Assembly: GCA_964645405.1 (NCBI GenBank)
Contig: CAZYCA010000020.1
Span: forward strand, 1-64,000
Direction of reading: 5' to 3'
Length of the DNA: 64,000 bases
Source of the DNA: JAMWDF01 sp964645405
GTDB taxonomy: Bacteria; Ratteibacteria; UBA8468; B48-G9; DSTR01
Part shown: positions 35,586 to 43,308 of the stretch, piece after piece
How positions within the stretch are numbered: position 1 is the stretch's first letter
Layout: every line of letters starts with the position of its first letter
Notes under the pieces: generated by a model
The model's input: only the letters and a program-made list of their open reading frames with translations
Database searches by the model: none
Told to the model about the DNA's origin: nothing
Made by a program: the position numbers and the translations under genes

Positions 35586-35923
35586 ATTCACATTAAATCT
35601 TATCATAAAGAATTGATTTCTCCTATATTAGAAATGGGCTGGAAAACTGCCTGCAGAAAGCGCATCTTCATTCTGGCATTTAAAATCCGTATCTCCGAAT
35701 TCTTTTTTCCATTAGTGAATCACAGAATTGACTGTTTACAGGATTTAGCCTAACATATTCTCATACTATAAAAAGGCAACTTGATACCAGAGGAATTTCT
35801 CTGGTTTTTGTCTATGGTTCATTTCGAGGTGTGCTGGCCTGTAGCCAGATTTAGACGTGGCTGTAGTTGTGAAGACTGTTCCTGAAGCGTTGCTGGAGAC
35901 TTATTCAGAACTTTACCTTTTTT
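35586..35923. other. Intergenic stretch between glycosyltransferase and HepT gene
   Basis: About 340 bases of AT-rich DNA without a convincing gene on either strand. A short hairpin at 35787-35804 (arms CCAGAG / CTCTGG) followed by TTTTT looks like a plus-strand terminator, but no plus-strand gene precedes it. The stretch is probably a remnant of the insertion that brought in the toxin-antitoxin genes. Confidence 0.5.
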
Positions 35924-36322
35924 TCACGGATATTCCTTAAATTTCTTAAAGGGACCTAGATTTTGCAAATTGCGATAAACCTTTCTGAAATCCAGATCCA
36001 GATATTCATGCACAATTATATTTCGGAATTTCACCAGTTGCTTAAGGTTCTCCTCCAATTCAGTAGTAAAAACTCCGTTCTTTCTCAAAGTTTCAACAAC
36101 TCCAACATAAGTTTCAGGAACAGGTATATTCTTGAATGCAAGGATAAAAGCCCCAATATCTCCACATATTTCTACTGCCACCTGGAAATTTCTTAAGGCA
36201 ACATCCTGTGATTTCCAATCCTCAAGAAAAACAGTCTCAGGTATCTTGGCAATTTCCTCAAGTTTTCCTAAAGTTTTTTCCAACCGCTCCAGCCGGCTTT
36301 TAACAGGGACAGGAAGAACCAT
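35924..36322 (-). CDS. hepT: HepT-like HEPN RNase toxin (DUF86)
   Basis: A 132-residue HEPN protein with the RX4HXY motif RNIIVHEY (Arg about 100, His 105, Tyr 107), the ribonuclease site of HepT toxins. The Tyr is the residue that MntA-type antitoxins AMPylate in the Shewanella system. The gene overlaps the upstream mntA-like gene by 23 bases, so the two form one operon. Here the antitoxin gene comes first, as in many type VII systems but unlike hepT-mntA of Shewanella. Confidence 0.85.
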   Translation of the reverse strand: MVLPVPVKSRLERLEKTLGKLEEIAKIPETVFLEDWKSQDVALRNFQVAVEICGDIGAFILAFKNIPVPETYVGVVETLRKNGVFTTELEENLKQLVKFRNIIVHEYLDLDFRKVYRNLQNLGPFKKFKEYP

Positions 36323-36755
36323 ATTGCCCTTTCTTTATTCTTCTAATAAGCTGCTTCTCTGAAAATTCTCTCAAAAACTGTGTGTCAAAAAATTCTCTGA
36401 GTTTTCTAATCTCAAATTCTATCATTTTGTTTTCGTCTTTGCAGATAAGAACCTTCCCTGTATTTATTATTTCTCTAACCAGTGTTGCCGGCGCCTCATT
36501 AAGAATTACCAGATCTATTTCATCGGTCCCAAGCAATCTACCTGTAATTTCTATTAAATCAAGTTTCTTCTCAAAGGTATTAACATCTTCCCGGAGATAA
36601 AAGGCTAAATCCACATCGCTGAGCGGAGAAATCTGGTTTTTCCCGTAAGACCCAAAAAGAAAGCAGAAAATAATATCAGGGTCATTTTCCAACGATAGTT
36701 TTAATTTCTCTAAAAGGGGCGGAATTTCATGGTCTATTTTCTTCTTCTTAATCAT
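36300..36755 (-). CDS. mntA: MntA-like minimal nucleotidyltransferase antitoxin
   Basis: A 151-residue nucleotidyltransferase with the catalytic motif GSYGKNQISPLSDVDL (Gly 35, Ser 36, Asp 47, Asp 49), the GSX10DXD pattern of MntA. A third acid lies in EIDLVIL. It would neutralise the adjacent HepT by AMPylation. The -10 element lies only five bases from the ATG, which implies a leaderless mRNA. Confidence 0.86.
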   Translation of the reverse strand: MIKKKKIDHEIPPLLEKLKLSLENDPDIIFCFLFGSYGKNQISPLSDVDLAFYLREDVNTFEKKLDLIEITGRLLGTDEIDLVILNEAPATLVREIINTGKVLICKDENKMIEFEIRKLREFFDTQFLREFSEKQLIRRIKKGQYGSSCPC

Positions 36756-36760
36756 ACGCT

Positions 36761-36790
36761 ATTTTACTTCCACCCGCTCTTTTCAGTCAA
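36761..36790 (-). promoter_or_regulatory. Promoter of mntA-hepT, likely leaderless
   Basis: On the minus strand, TTGACT (36785-36790) and TAAAAT (36761-36766) are 18 bases apart. The ATG follows the -10 element after five bases, so transcription should begin at or next to the start codon. Confidence 0.6.
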
Positions 36791-36820
36791 CTTTTCTTCT
36801 ACCACAATGTAAAACCCAGT

Positions 36821-36839
36821 TACCACTCCTGCGGTGGTA
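36821..36839. promoter_or_regulatory. Inverted repeat between the divergent HEPN/MNT operons
   Basis: Arms TACCAC (36821-36826) and GTGGTA (36834-36839) with a 7-base spacer, located between the two divergent promoters. A further TACCAC occurs about 10 bases to the left. It could bind a toxin-antitoxin complex that represses both operons; a simple hairpin is the alternative. Confidence 0.35.
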
Positions 36840-36869
36840 AACTACTGTAAGGGGGGAAGAATCAATCGT

Positions 36870-36897
36870 TTGTCAGTTTTCCCAATTCTGATATAAT
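36870..36897 (+). promoter_or_regulatory. Promoter of the plus-strand HEPN-MNT operon, likely leaderless
   Basis: TTGTCA (36870-36875) and a consensus TATAAT (36892-36897) are 16 bases apart. The ATG at 36904 begins six bases after the -10 element, where transcription should start. Confidence 0.65.
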
Positions 36898-36903
36898 AAA
36901 GCT

Positions 36904-37299
36904 ATGAGTAACTTTGAGTTTATGAAAGAAAGGGCTAAGGAATTCTGGGAAAGAGGTTTTGAAGACCTGGAAAAAAAACGACTTAATCTTTCCGCATTTG
37001 ATTTTGAGCAGGCAATCCAGATGTGGATTAAATATCTAATCGGGAAGAAAGTAGGAGACTGGCCCAAGACGCATTACTTCCCTGTTCTTATGAAAGAACT
37101 GGCTAATTCTTATAATAGTAAGGAGATAATGAAATTTTATAATGAAAATGAGATTTTTTTCAGCGACCTGGAAGATGCCTATTTCACTTCCAGATATTTT
37201 TCCAAACTGTTCAGTGAAAATCATATTAAAAAGATAGCGGAAAATTGTAATAGGTTTTTAAATTTTTTAGAAAAAACGATCGGTGAGAAATTCCTGTGA
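36904..37299 (+). CDS. HEPN-domain protein of a HEPN-MNT module
   Basis: A 131-residue helical HEPN protein. AFDFEQAIQMWIKYLIGKK (about residues 35-53) and EDAYFTSRYF (about 87-96) are typical of the archaeal-type HEPN family that pairs with minimal nucleotidyltransferases. I do not see the RX4-6H ribonuclease motif of HepT, so it may not act as an RNase. It overlaps the following nucleotidyltransferase gene by four bases. Confidence 0.8.
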   Translation: MSNFEFMKERAKEFWERGFEDLEKKRLNLSAFDFEQAIQMWIKYLIGKKVGDWPKTHYFPVLMKELANSYNSKEIMKFYNENEIFFSDLEDAYFTSRYFSKLFSENHIKKIAENCNRFLNFLEKTIGEKFL

Positions 37300-37655
37300 A
37301 CAAAAGTCATATTCAGATTTTAAAAGAAATAAAAGAAGAAAGGGAGAAATTCTTTGAAAATTACTTAGACTATGCTTTAAAGATTAAAAACCAGGCAGAA
37401 AAGATTCTGAAAGAGGCAAAGGTTATTGTTTTCGGTTCAATTGTAAAGGGAGACTGGCATGCTTTGAATAGTGATATAGATATTCTTGTAGTTTCGGAAA
37501 GCATACCTGAAGAGTGGGAAAAATTGCGACTAATAAAACATGAAATTAAATCAGTCCTTCCTCCTTTCCATCCGTTCCAGATTCATCTGGCGACAACAAA
37601 AGAGTATGAGAACTTCTATAAAAAATTTATAAAGGAAGACTTTACCACTGTATAA
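37296..37655 (+). CDS. Minimal nucleotidyltransferase (MNT) partner
   Basis: A 119-residue nucleotidyltransferase with motif GSIVKGDWHALNSDIDIL (Gly 47, Ser 48, Asp 60, Asp 62). It follows the HEPN gene with a four-base overlap. The gene order (HEPN then MNT) is the reverse of the neighbouring mntA-hepT operon, so the two modules are not a simple duplication. Confidence 0.85.
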   Translation: MNKSHIQILKEIKEEREKFFENYLDYALKIKNQAEKILKEAKVIVFGSIVKGDWHALNSDIDILVVSESIPEEWEKLRLIKHEIKSVLPPFHPFQIHLATTKEYENFYKKFIKEDFTTV

Positions 37656-37690
37656 GACTCCGGGTAAGTTCTAAAGGTACAAAATCTATT

Positions 37691-38869
37691 TCATTTCTTC
37701 ATGGACTGATGGAGTTGTACCGCGTTAGCCTCACCTGAATTTCCGCCTTTCAAGGAAAGAACTTCTCTATAAATCTCCATTGTCTGCTTGGCCGCTATTC
37801 TCCAGGAAAATTGTTCTGCCTGTTTTAACCCGGCATCTCTTAATTTTTTCCTCAGTTGCGGGTCAGCTACCAGTTTGCGTATAGCATGGGCAATTTCCTC
37901 GCTGCGGTAGGGATCAACAAGGATACCTGCACTACCAGCAATTTCAGGCAGGGAAGAGGTGCTGGACGTAATCACCGGGCAGCCACAGGCCATCGCCTCC
38001 AGCACAGGTAGCCCGAAACCTTCGTACAGTGAAGGATAGACCAGGCAGTCAGCAAAATTGTAGAGAACCACCAGGTCTTCTTCAGGAACATAGTCTGTAA
38101 AAATGATACGGTTTTCGTACCCTGACTTTCTTACTTCATTAAAGATAGAATCATAAAGCCACAACTTCCTTCCCACGATAACAAGGTCGTGAAGGAAAGT
38201 TTTATCGCTTTTAGCCAGAGAGAGAAAAGCTTGAATCAGCCGCGTTATGTTCTTTCTCGGCTGAAGGTTGGATACACTTAAAATATAAGGCCTGCTGATA
38301 CCAAATTTCTTAAGCTGCGGCTTTCTCTCTTCAGTGACTGGTTTAAAAACAGCAGAATACCCGTTGTAAATTTTCCTGACTTTGTTTGCCGGGATGTTAT
38401 AAAATGTCAGAATCTCCTTTCGGGAAAATTCTGAAACCGTGATAATCTTTTTTGCCCTGTGTACGGCATAAGGCAAAGAAAATTTTAATCTGCAATAAAG
38501 AAAACGCGGGAAGAATTCTGGATGGCGCAAAAAGGATACATCATGAAAGGTTATAACCGAGGGGCAGGGACAGAAAAAAGGGATATGGTATTGTGTGTGC
38601 AGTAAAGCTACCTTTCTTTCTGCTGCCTTCCTGGATAACTGAAAGATTCTCATTCCTGCGTACGTAGAAACAAAATCAAAATCAAAAAGAGGGTGAGCCT
38701 GGAGAAAACGAGGAACATCTGTGTACCGGGAAAGGAAAACAAGGAAACGAAAATCAGAGGGACTTATCTCCACCAGACCGTGGAGCAGTCCGAGGGCGTA
38801 GGTTTCGTTTCCACCCTGTTTTCTGCCAATGGCATGAGCATCAATGCCGACCAGAATTTTTCTGTCCAT
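37691..38869 (-). CDS. GT4-family glycosyltransferase
   Basis: A 392-residue GT-B glycosyltransferase. The C-domain has SVSNLQPRKNITRLIQAF, ADCLVYPSLYEGFGLPVLEAMACG (the EX7E motif) and VITSSTSSLPEIAGSAGILVDP, the donor-binding signature of mannosyl/rhamnosyl-type GT4 enzymes. It overlaps the GT2 gene upstream by 29 bases. The linkage made is unknown. Confidence 0.9.
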   Translation of the reverse strand: MDRKILVGIDAHAIGRKQGGNETYALGLLHGLVEISPSDFRFLVFLSRYTDVPRFLQAHPLFDFDFVSTYAGMRIFQLSRKAAERKVALLHTQYHIPFFCPCPSVITFHDVSFLRHPEFFPRFLYCRLKFSLPYAVHRAKKIITVSEFSRKEILTFYNIPANKVRKIYNGYSAVFKPVTEERKPQLKKFGISRPYILSVSNLQPRKNITRLIQAFLSLAKSDKTFLHDLVIVGRKLWLYDSIFNEVRKSGYENRIIFTDYVPEEDLVVLYNFADCLVYPSLYEGFGLPVLEAMACGCPVITSSTSSLPEIAGSAGILVDPYRSEEIAHAIRKLVADPQLRKKLRDAGLKQAEQFSWRIAAKQTMEIYREVLSLKGGNSGEANAVQLHQSMKK

Positions 38870-39809
38870 TTTTCCGCAGGATATTTTGCATCAGAGAAAA
38901 GGTTTCCAAAAAGTAGTTAATATTTCTAAAAATTTTACCCAGCAGTAAAACATCATAAGGCAGGTTGGAAAGAAGGCAAAACAAGAGCAACAGGGAAAGT
39001 ACCGGAACGTAAATAAAAAGACGAAAGAAAACTATCCCCAGAATAAAAGGCAGCGGTTCAAACATGCGGTCTATTCTGAATCTGGCTCTTCCCTCCCAGG
39101 ATTTTCTTTTCAAGAAAAACATCCTTTTGAATTTGTCTGGTGTCACCAGGTGATAGACAACAACTTCCGGGTCATAAAAGACACGGTATTTTTTCTTTCT
39201 AGCAGCCAGGACTAAAGCATTTTCTTCACCGCCGTAAGGTTTTCCTTCCTGAAAGCCAATATGTTCAGGGAATGCACCCACAGAAAAGAAAACGTCCTTT
39301 CGCAAAGCCATGTTCGATAGCAGGGGAAATTCTCTTTTTTTTATTTCCCTGGCGCTACTGCCTAAATCAAACTCACCCAGAAGAATTTTCAGCTCCCCAT
39401 TAACCCAGGCTGGTAACTTTTTTCGTGAAATTTTTAAAACAATCTTTCCCGCAAGAAGGTCAACCCTTTTACGGGAAAAATTCTTCAGTATTTTTGCCAG
39501 CCAGTCTTTTTCTGCAATAGCATCATCATCAAGAAAGGCTATTAAATCGGTGGTGCTGTTTTTCACTCCAGTATTGGCGGCTCTGGAAGCCGAAATCTTA
39601 CGTTCCTGGATGTATCTGACATTGCTTACCCTGTAGCAGGAAATAACTTCCTGGACCGGCTTTCTGGCAGAACCCTCCGGGTCGTTATCCACTACAATAA
39701 TCTCATACTCCTGAAGTGGAAGAGTCTGGCGCAGCAGAGAACTTACTGCCTGTCTGAGATATTCCACACGGCGATAAGTCCTGATGATAACAGAAATTTT
39801 TCCTGGCAT
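38841..39809 (-). CDS. GT2-family glycosyltransferase
   Basis: A 322-residue GT-A enzyme opening ISVIIRTYRRVEYLRQAVSSL, with the metal-binding FLDDDA (about residues 95-100) and a C-terminal hydrophobic segment (about 255-290) that tethers it to the membrane. The fold and motif are clear; donor and acceptor are unknown. Confidence 0.9.
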   Translation of the reverse strand: MPGKISVIIRTYRRVEYLRQAVSSLLRQTLPLQEYEIIVVDNDPEGSARKPVQEVISCYRVSNVRYIQERKISASRAANTGVKNSTTDLIAFLDDDAIAEKDWLAKILKNFSRKRVDLLAGKIVLKISRKKLPAWVNGELKILLGEFDLGSSAREIKKREFPLLSNMALRKDVFFSVGAFPEHIGFQEGKPYGGEENALVLAARKKKYRVFYDPEVVVYHLVTPDKFKRMFFLKRKSWEGRARFRIDRMFEPLPFILGIVFFRLFIYVPVLSLLLLFCLLSNLPYDVLLLGKIFRNINYFLETFSLMQNILRKNGQKNSGRH

Positions 39810-39816
39810 AGGACAA

Positions 39817-40716
39817 TTAATCTGCTTCTTTTTCCTCCAGACATTTTAACAGACTGCTGTTTTCTCCTATGTTTCTTATCAGGTTAAGCCAGAATTGTGG
39901 ATACGAAAATCTTTTTGTAGTTACTCTGAAGACTGTGCGCAGATGTCCGAAAGTACAGGCAGGAAGCAAACCATACTCTGTCAGAATAAACGAGGCATTA
40001 TTGATATTTAGACCGTACAGCCCGTAGCCGGTGAAACTGAGATTTTCTTCTGCTTCCTGGCCACAATACACGCCATTTCTTCCTTGCGGGTGATGGAAAT
40101 AAGTGTGGTTTTGATGAATAGCCCAGATAAGCCTGGTGGCATTTATTACCGGTATGTTTCTGCTGTACGCATCGTAAAGAAGTCCATTGTCATAACCTGC
40201 CCTGCCAATAGTATAGGGAGGAAGATTTTTCCACAATCCCTTAGGAAACACAAAATAATCAATTGCACGGGCTGACTCCAGATATCCTGATTTTCTCACC
40301 TGTTTTTTGAGTTTTTCCTGCCATAAAGCATCAGAAAAATCAAGATATTCTTTCAACCACAAACTCCTTCTTCTTCCCGTGAGAAGGAAACGAGGAATTT
40401 TCACCTTCCTTAAGGCAGCAAGGAAATCATTCATCAGGATAATGTCAGCATTTACATATGTCAGAATCTGATACCTGGCGTTCTCTTCTGCCAGGTGAAA
40501 AAGATGGTTAACCAGAGGGGTACCAGATCTGTTTGTGGGTACCAGGGGAATATGTTTTATGTTAAGCCTTCTGGCTATCTCTGCTGTGCCTGGTTCATTG
40601 CCTAAAAGGATAACCTCGCAGGATGGTTCCAGATGTGTCCAGCTGGTAATAGCGTTGGTCTGGATGACCTGGATGTGGCCTGCAAATTTTTTGGGAGTGG
40701 AAAAAATGGTGACCAT
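39817..40716 (-). CDS. Probable GT-A glycosyltransferase
   Basis: A 299-residue protein beginning MVTIFSTPKKFAG. The DXD-like motif VNADIILM (about residues 89-96) follows a Rossmann-like half (CEVILLGNE). DYFVFPKGLW and GRAGYDNGLLYDAY resemble acceptor-side motifs of glycosyltransferase-like proteins in polysaccharide loci. Four bases separate it from the next gene. Assignment as a transferase is likely; specificity is open. Confidence 0.65.
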   Translation of the reverse strand: MVTIFSTPKKFAGHIQVIQTNAITSWTHLEPSCEVILLGNEPGTAEIARRLNIKHIPLVPTNRSGTPLVNHLFHLAEENARYQILTYVNADIILMNDFLAALRKVKIPRFLLTGRRRSLWLKEYLDFSDALWQEKLKKQVRKSGYLESARAIDYFVFPKGLWKNLPPYTIGRAGYDNGLLYDAYSRNIPVINATRLIWAIHQNHTYFHHPQGRNGVYCGQEAEENLSFTGYGLYGLNINNASFILTEYGLLPACTFGHLRTVFRVTTKRFSYPQFWLNLIRNIGENSSLLKCLEEKEAD

Positions 40717-40719
40717 AAC

Positions 40720-41280
40720 TCAGTCCCCGGCAGTTTTCAGATACTTTCTACTCTGGTTAGATTGTATCAGGGTGTAAGCAAAGACTGCCAGAAAAAAGAC
40801 ACTTAGCGGAAAGGTCAGGCAGGCTAATCCCAGAAGATAAAATTCAGGAAGGAAAAGGGTTTTGAAGATTTTGTGTCTGGTGAGGCATGAACACTTACTG
40901 GTATCCAGATGGTAAACTCTTATTTTCTTTGCTTTGCTGAGAAAGGCAAAACATAACGGCTTACGGTAAAACTGGGGAAACTGATACTTTGAGGTGTCCA
41001 GAGGAATGATACCTTTGACAAACTGCTGTTTTCTCAGGAGAAAAACAGTTTTCCAGAAGGAAGTCTGTTCTGCTCGTTTTAGGGCTGTCAATAAATTTCC
41101 TTCAGTGGTGTCTTTGTCCCGGCATGCTACATCTTTCAAATTCAAGAATGCATTGTCTTTCACCAGCCATATTTCGCAGCCGGTGTATCTTTCCTGAAGT
41201 TTCTGGAGAAAAGGCAGGAATTGTCTTTCCGGAATGATTTTTGCCAGAAAGACAGCAATAGAGTTTTCATTATTTACCAT
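40720..41280 (-). CDS. Hypothetical protein with C-terminal membrane segment
   Basis: A 186-residue protein I do not recognise. The first 130 residues form a soluble alpha/beta region with IPERQFLPFLQKLQERY and a Lys/Arg-rich middle. A long hydrophobic stretch at about residues 143-173 is the only membrane segment. The gene overlaps fcl by 11 bases and is co-directional with the locus, so it probably serves polysaccharide synthesis, perhaps as a truncated membrane-bound glycosyltransferase. Confidence 0.55.
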   Translation of the reverse strand: MVNNENSIAVFLAKIIPERQFLPFLQKLQERYTGCEIWLVKDNAFLNLKDVACRDKDTTEGNLLTALKRAEQTSFWKTVFLLRKQQFVKGIIPLDTSKYQFPQFYRKPLCFAFLSKAKKIRVYHLDTSKCSCLTRHKIFKTLFLPEFYLLGLACLTFPLSVFFLAVFAYTLIQSNQSRKYLKTAGD

Positions 41281-42202
41281 AGTGATGCAGAAACCAGTGG
41301 TAAGTAATCTGTAGCCCTTGTTTTAGTGTTGTTGCCGGTTGCCAGCCCAGGGCTTTTATTTTCGAGATATCCAGCAATTTTCTTGGAGTACCATCGGGTT
41401 TAGAAGTATCAAATTTAATTTTTCCCTTATAGCCTACCACCTCCTTTACCAGCTCAGCAAGGCCTCTGATGGAAATTTCCTCGCCTGTTCCCACATTAAT
41501 AATTTCTGAGGAATCATATTTTTCCATCAGAAAAATTAGAGCCTCAGTCAGGTCTTCAACAAAAAGAAACTCCCGCAAAGGTCTTCCGGTTCCCCACAGT
41601 TCCACAAACTGTTTTCTGGTAATCCGTGCCTGATGAAATTTGTAGATTAGTCCTGGTATCACATGGGATGTTTCGGGATGAAATCTATCTCCAGGACCGT
41701 AAAGGTTGGTGGGCATGGCACAGATGAAGTTTGTTCCATACTGTTGATTGTAAGACTGACACATTATTATTCCGGCTATTTTAGCCACAGCATAAGGTTT
41801 ATTGGTTTCTTCTAAGTCACCGCTGAGCAGATATTCTTCTTTCATTGGCTGGGGGCAATGCTTGGGGTAGATACAGGAACTCCCGAGAAACAGAAGTTTT
41901 TTCACATGATACCGATAGCAGGCGTGGATGACATTGGTCTGGATGGCTAAATTATCATAAATAAACTCGGCTGGATAATCGCGGTTGGCTAAAATACCCC
42001 CTACCCTGGCAGCAGCCAGAAAGACATAGTCTGGTTTTTCCTTCTGGAAAAACTTTTCAACCTGCTGCTGGCACCTGAGGTCCAGCTGCGTTCTTTTCCT
42101 CAGGATAAGGTTCTGGTAACCTTTCTCCTGCAGTTTCCTGACAAGGTTGCTTCCCACCAGACCGGTATGTCCGGCGACAAAAATTCTGTCATCTGCAGTC
42201 AT
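41270..42202 (-). CDS. fcl: GDP-L-fucose synthase
   Basis: Epimerises and reduces GDP-4-keto-6-deoxymannose to GDP-L-fucose. The 310 residues have the NADP motif VAGHTGLVGSNLVRKL, the catalytic Ser-Tyr-Lys set in GSSCIYP and PYAVAKIAG, and the AARVGGI block characteristic of the enzyme. It overlaps gmd by four bases, completing the GDP-fucose pathway from GDP-mannose. Confidence 0.95.
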   Translation of the reverse strand: MTADDRIFVAGHTGLVGSNLVRKLQEKGYQNLILRKRTQLDLRCQQQVEKFFQKEKPDYVFLAAARVGGILANRDYPAEFIYDNLAIQTNVIHACYRYHVKKLLFLGSSCIYPKHCPQPMKEEYLLSGDLEETNKPYAVAKIAGIIMCQSYNQQYGTNFICAMPTNLYGPGDRFHPETSHVIPGLIYKFHQARITRKQFVELWGTGRPLREFLFVEDLTEALIFLMEKYDSSEIINVGTGEEISIRGLAELVKEVVGYKGKIKFDTSKPDGTPRKLLDISKIKALGWQPATTLKQGLQITYHWFLHHYGK

Positions 42203-43242
42203 GATATTTTACTCCAGGAAAAATTAGCTTTTTCTAATATTTTAATGCCCTCACCGATGGGTTTCAATCCGGCTTTCAGCAGGTCATAATCAACCATGAT
42301 TTTTACCAGCTGAGAAAAACTAATCTTTGGCGACCAGCCAAGTTTCTGCCTGGCTCTGGAAGAATCCGCAATAAGGTTATTTACTTCCAGGGGACGAAAG
42401 TATCTTTTATCTATCTGAACATATTTTTTCCAGTTCAGTCCGACGTAACTGAAAGCTTCTTTCACAAACTCTTCAACTGAATGACTTTCACCGGTACCGA
42501 TGACGTAATCATCCGGTTTTTCTTGCTGTAGCATTTTCCACATCATCTGTACATACTCCGGAGCAAATCCCCAGTCTCTTTTTGCCTTTAAGTTGCCAAG
42601 GTAAAGTGCAGTTTGTTTTCCTGCCAGGATACGTGCCACAGCCATGGTGATTTTTCGGCTTACAAATGTTTCTCCGCGGCGGGGTGATTCATGGTTGAAG
42701 AAGATGCCATTACAGGCAAAAATTTTATACGCCTGCCGGTAATTTTTCACCATCCAGAAGGAGTAAACTTTAGCGCAGGCATAAGGACTCTGTGGCTGGA
42801 ATGGTGTGTTCTCATTCTGCGGAGGCGGGGCAGAACCGAACATTTCCGAGGAAGAAGCCTGATAGAATTTAGTTTTTATGCCACTTCTTCTCACTGCTTC
42901 TAGCAGTCTGGTGGTGCCTAAACCGGTAACATTGCCGGTATATTCAGGTATGTCAAACGAGACGCGGACATGACTCTGGGCAGCCAGGTGGTAAATCTCT
43001 GCTGGCTTAATATTATAAATCAAATTACTCAGCTGCTCTGTATCAGAAATATCGCCATAATGCAGAAAAAGTTTTCTCCCTGGCTGGTGCGGGTCCTCGT
43101 AAAGATGGTCAATCCTTTCCGTATTAAATGTACTGGCTCTCCTGATAACGCCGTGAACCTGATATCCCATAGAAAGAAGAAACTCTGTCAGGTAACTTCC
43201 ATCCTGCCCGGTAATTCCGGTAATAAGCGCTATTTTGTTCAT
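42199..43242 (-). CDS. gmd: GDP-mannose 4,6-dehydratase
   Basis: Converts GDP-D-mannose to GDP-4-keto-6-deoxymannose. The N-terminal ALITGITGQDGSYLTEFLL is diagnostic. The catalytic Thr/Glu/Tyr/Lys set sits in ASSSEMFG and SPYACAKVYS, and NHESPRRGETFV is the family signature. Length 347 is standard. With fcl it shows that the surface glycan probably contains L-fucose. Confidence 0.96.
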   Translation of the reverse strand: MNKIALITGITGQDGSYLTEFLLSMGYQVHGVIRRASTFNTERIDHLYEDPHQPGRKLFLHYGDISDTEQLSNLIYNIKPAEIYHLAAQSHVRVSFDIPEYTGNVTGLGTTRLLEAVRRSGIKTKFYQASSSEMFGSAPPPQNENTPFQPQSPYACAKVYSFWMVKNYRQAYKIFACNGIFFNHESPRRGETFVSRKITMAVARILAGKQTALYLGNLKAKRDWGFAPEYVQMMWKMLQQEKPDDYVIGTGESHSVEEFVKEAFSYVGLNWKKYVQIDKRYFRPLEVNNLIADSSRARQKLGWSPKISFSQLVKIMVDYDLLKAGLKPIGEGIKILEKANFSWSKIS

Positions 43243-43308
43243 GTCCCCTACCCCGCCTGTCTGGTATTACAAGAAGTTTTTTTATTTCTTAATGGTAACA
43301 TAAAAACG

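Noticed and set aside
35787..35809. Hairpin plus T tract resembling a plus-strand terminator
   Set aside because: No plus-strand gene lies upstream within reach; six-pair stem only. Mentioned in the intergenic entry but not called.
41270..43242. Reading gmd and fcl as generic sugar epimerases
   Set aside because: Both carry enzyme-specific motifs for GDP-mannose dehydratase and GDP-fucose synthase, so the specific calls are kept.
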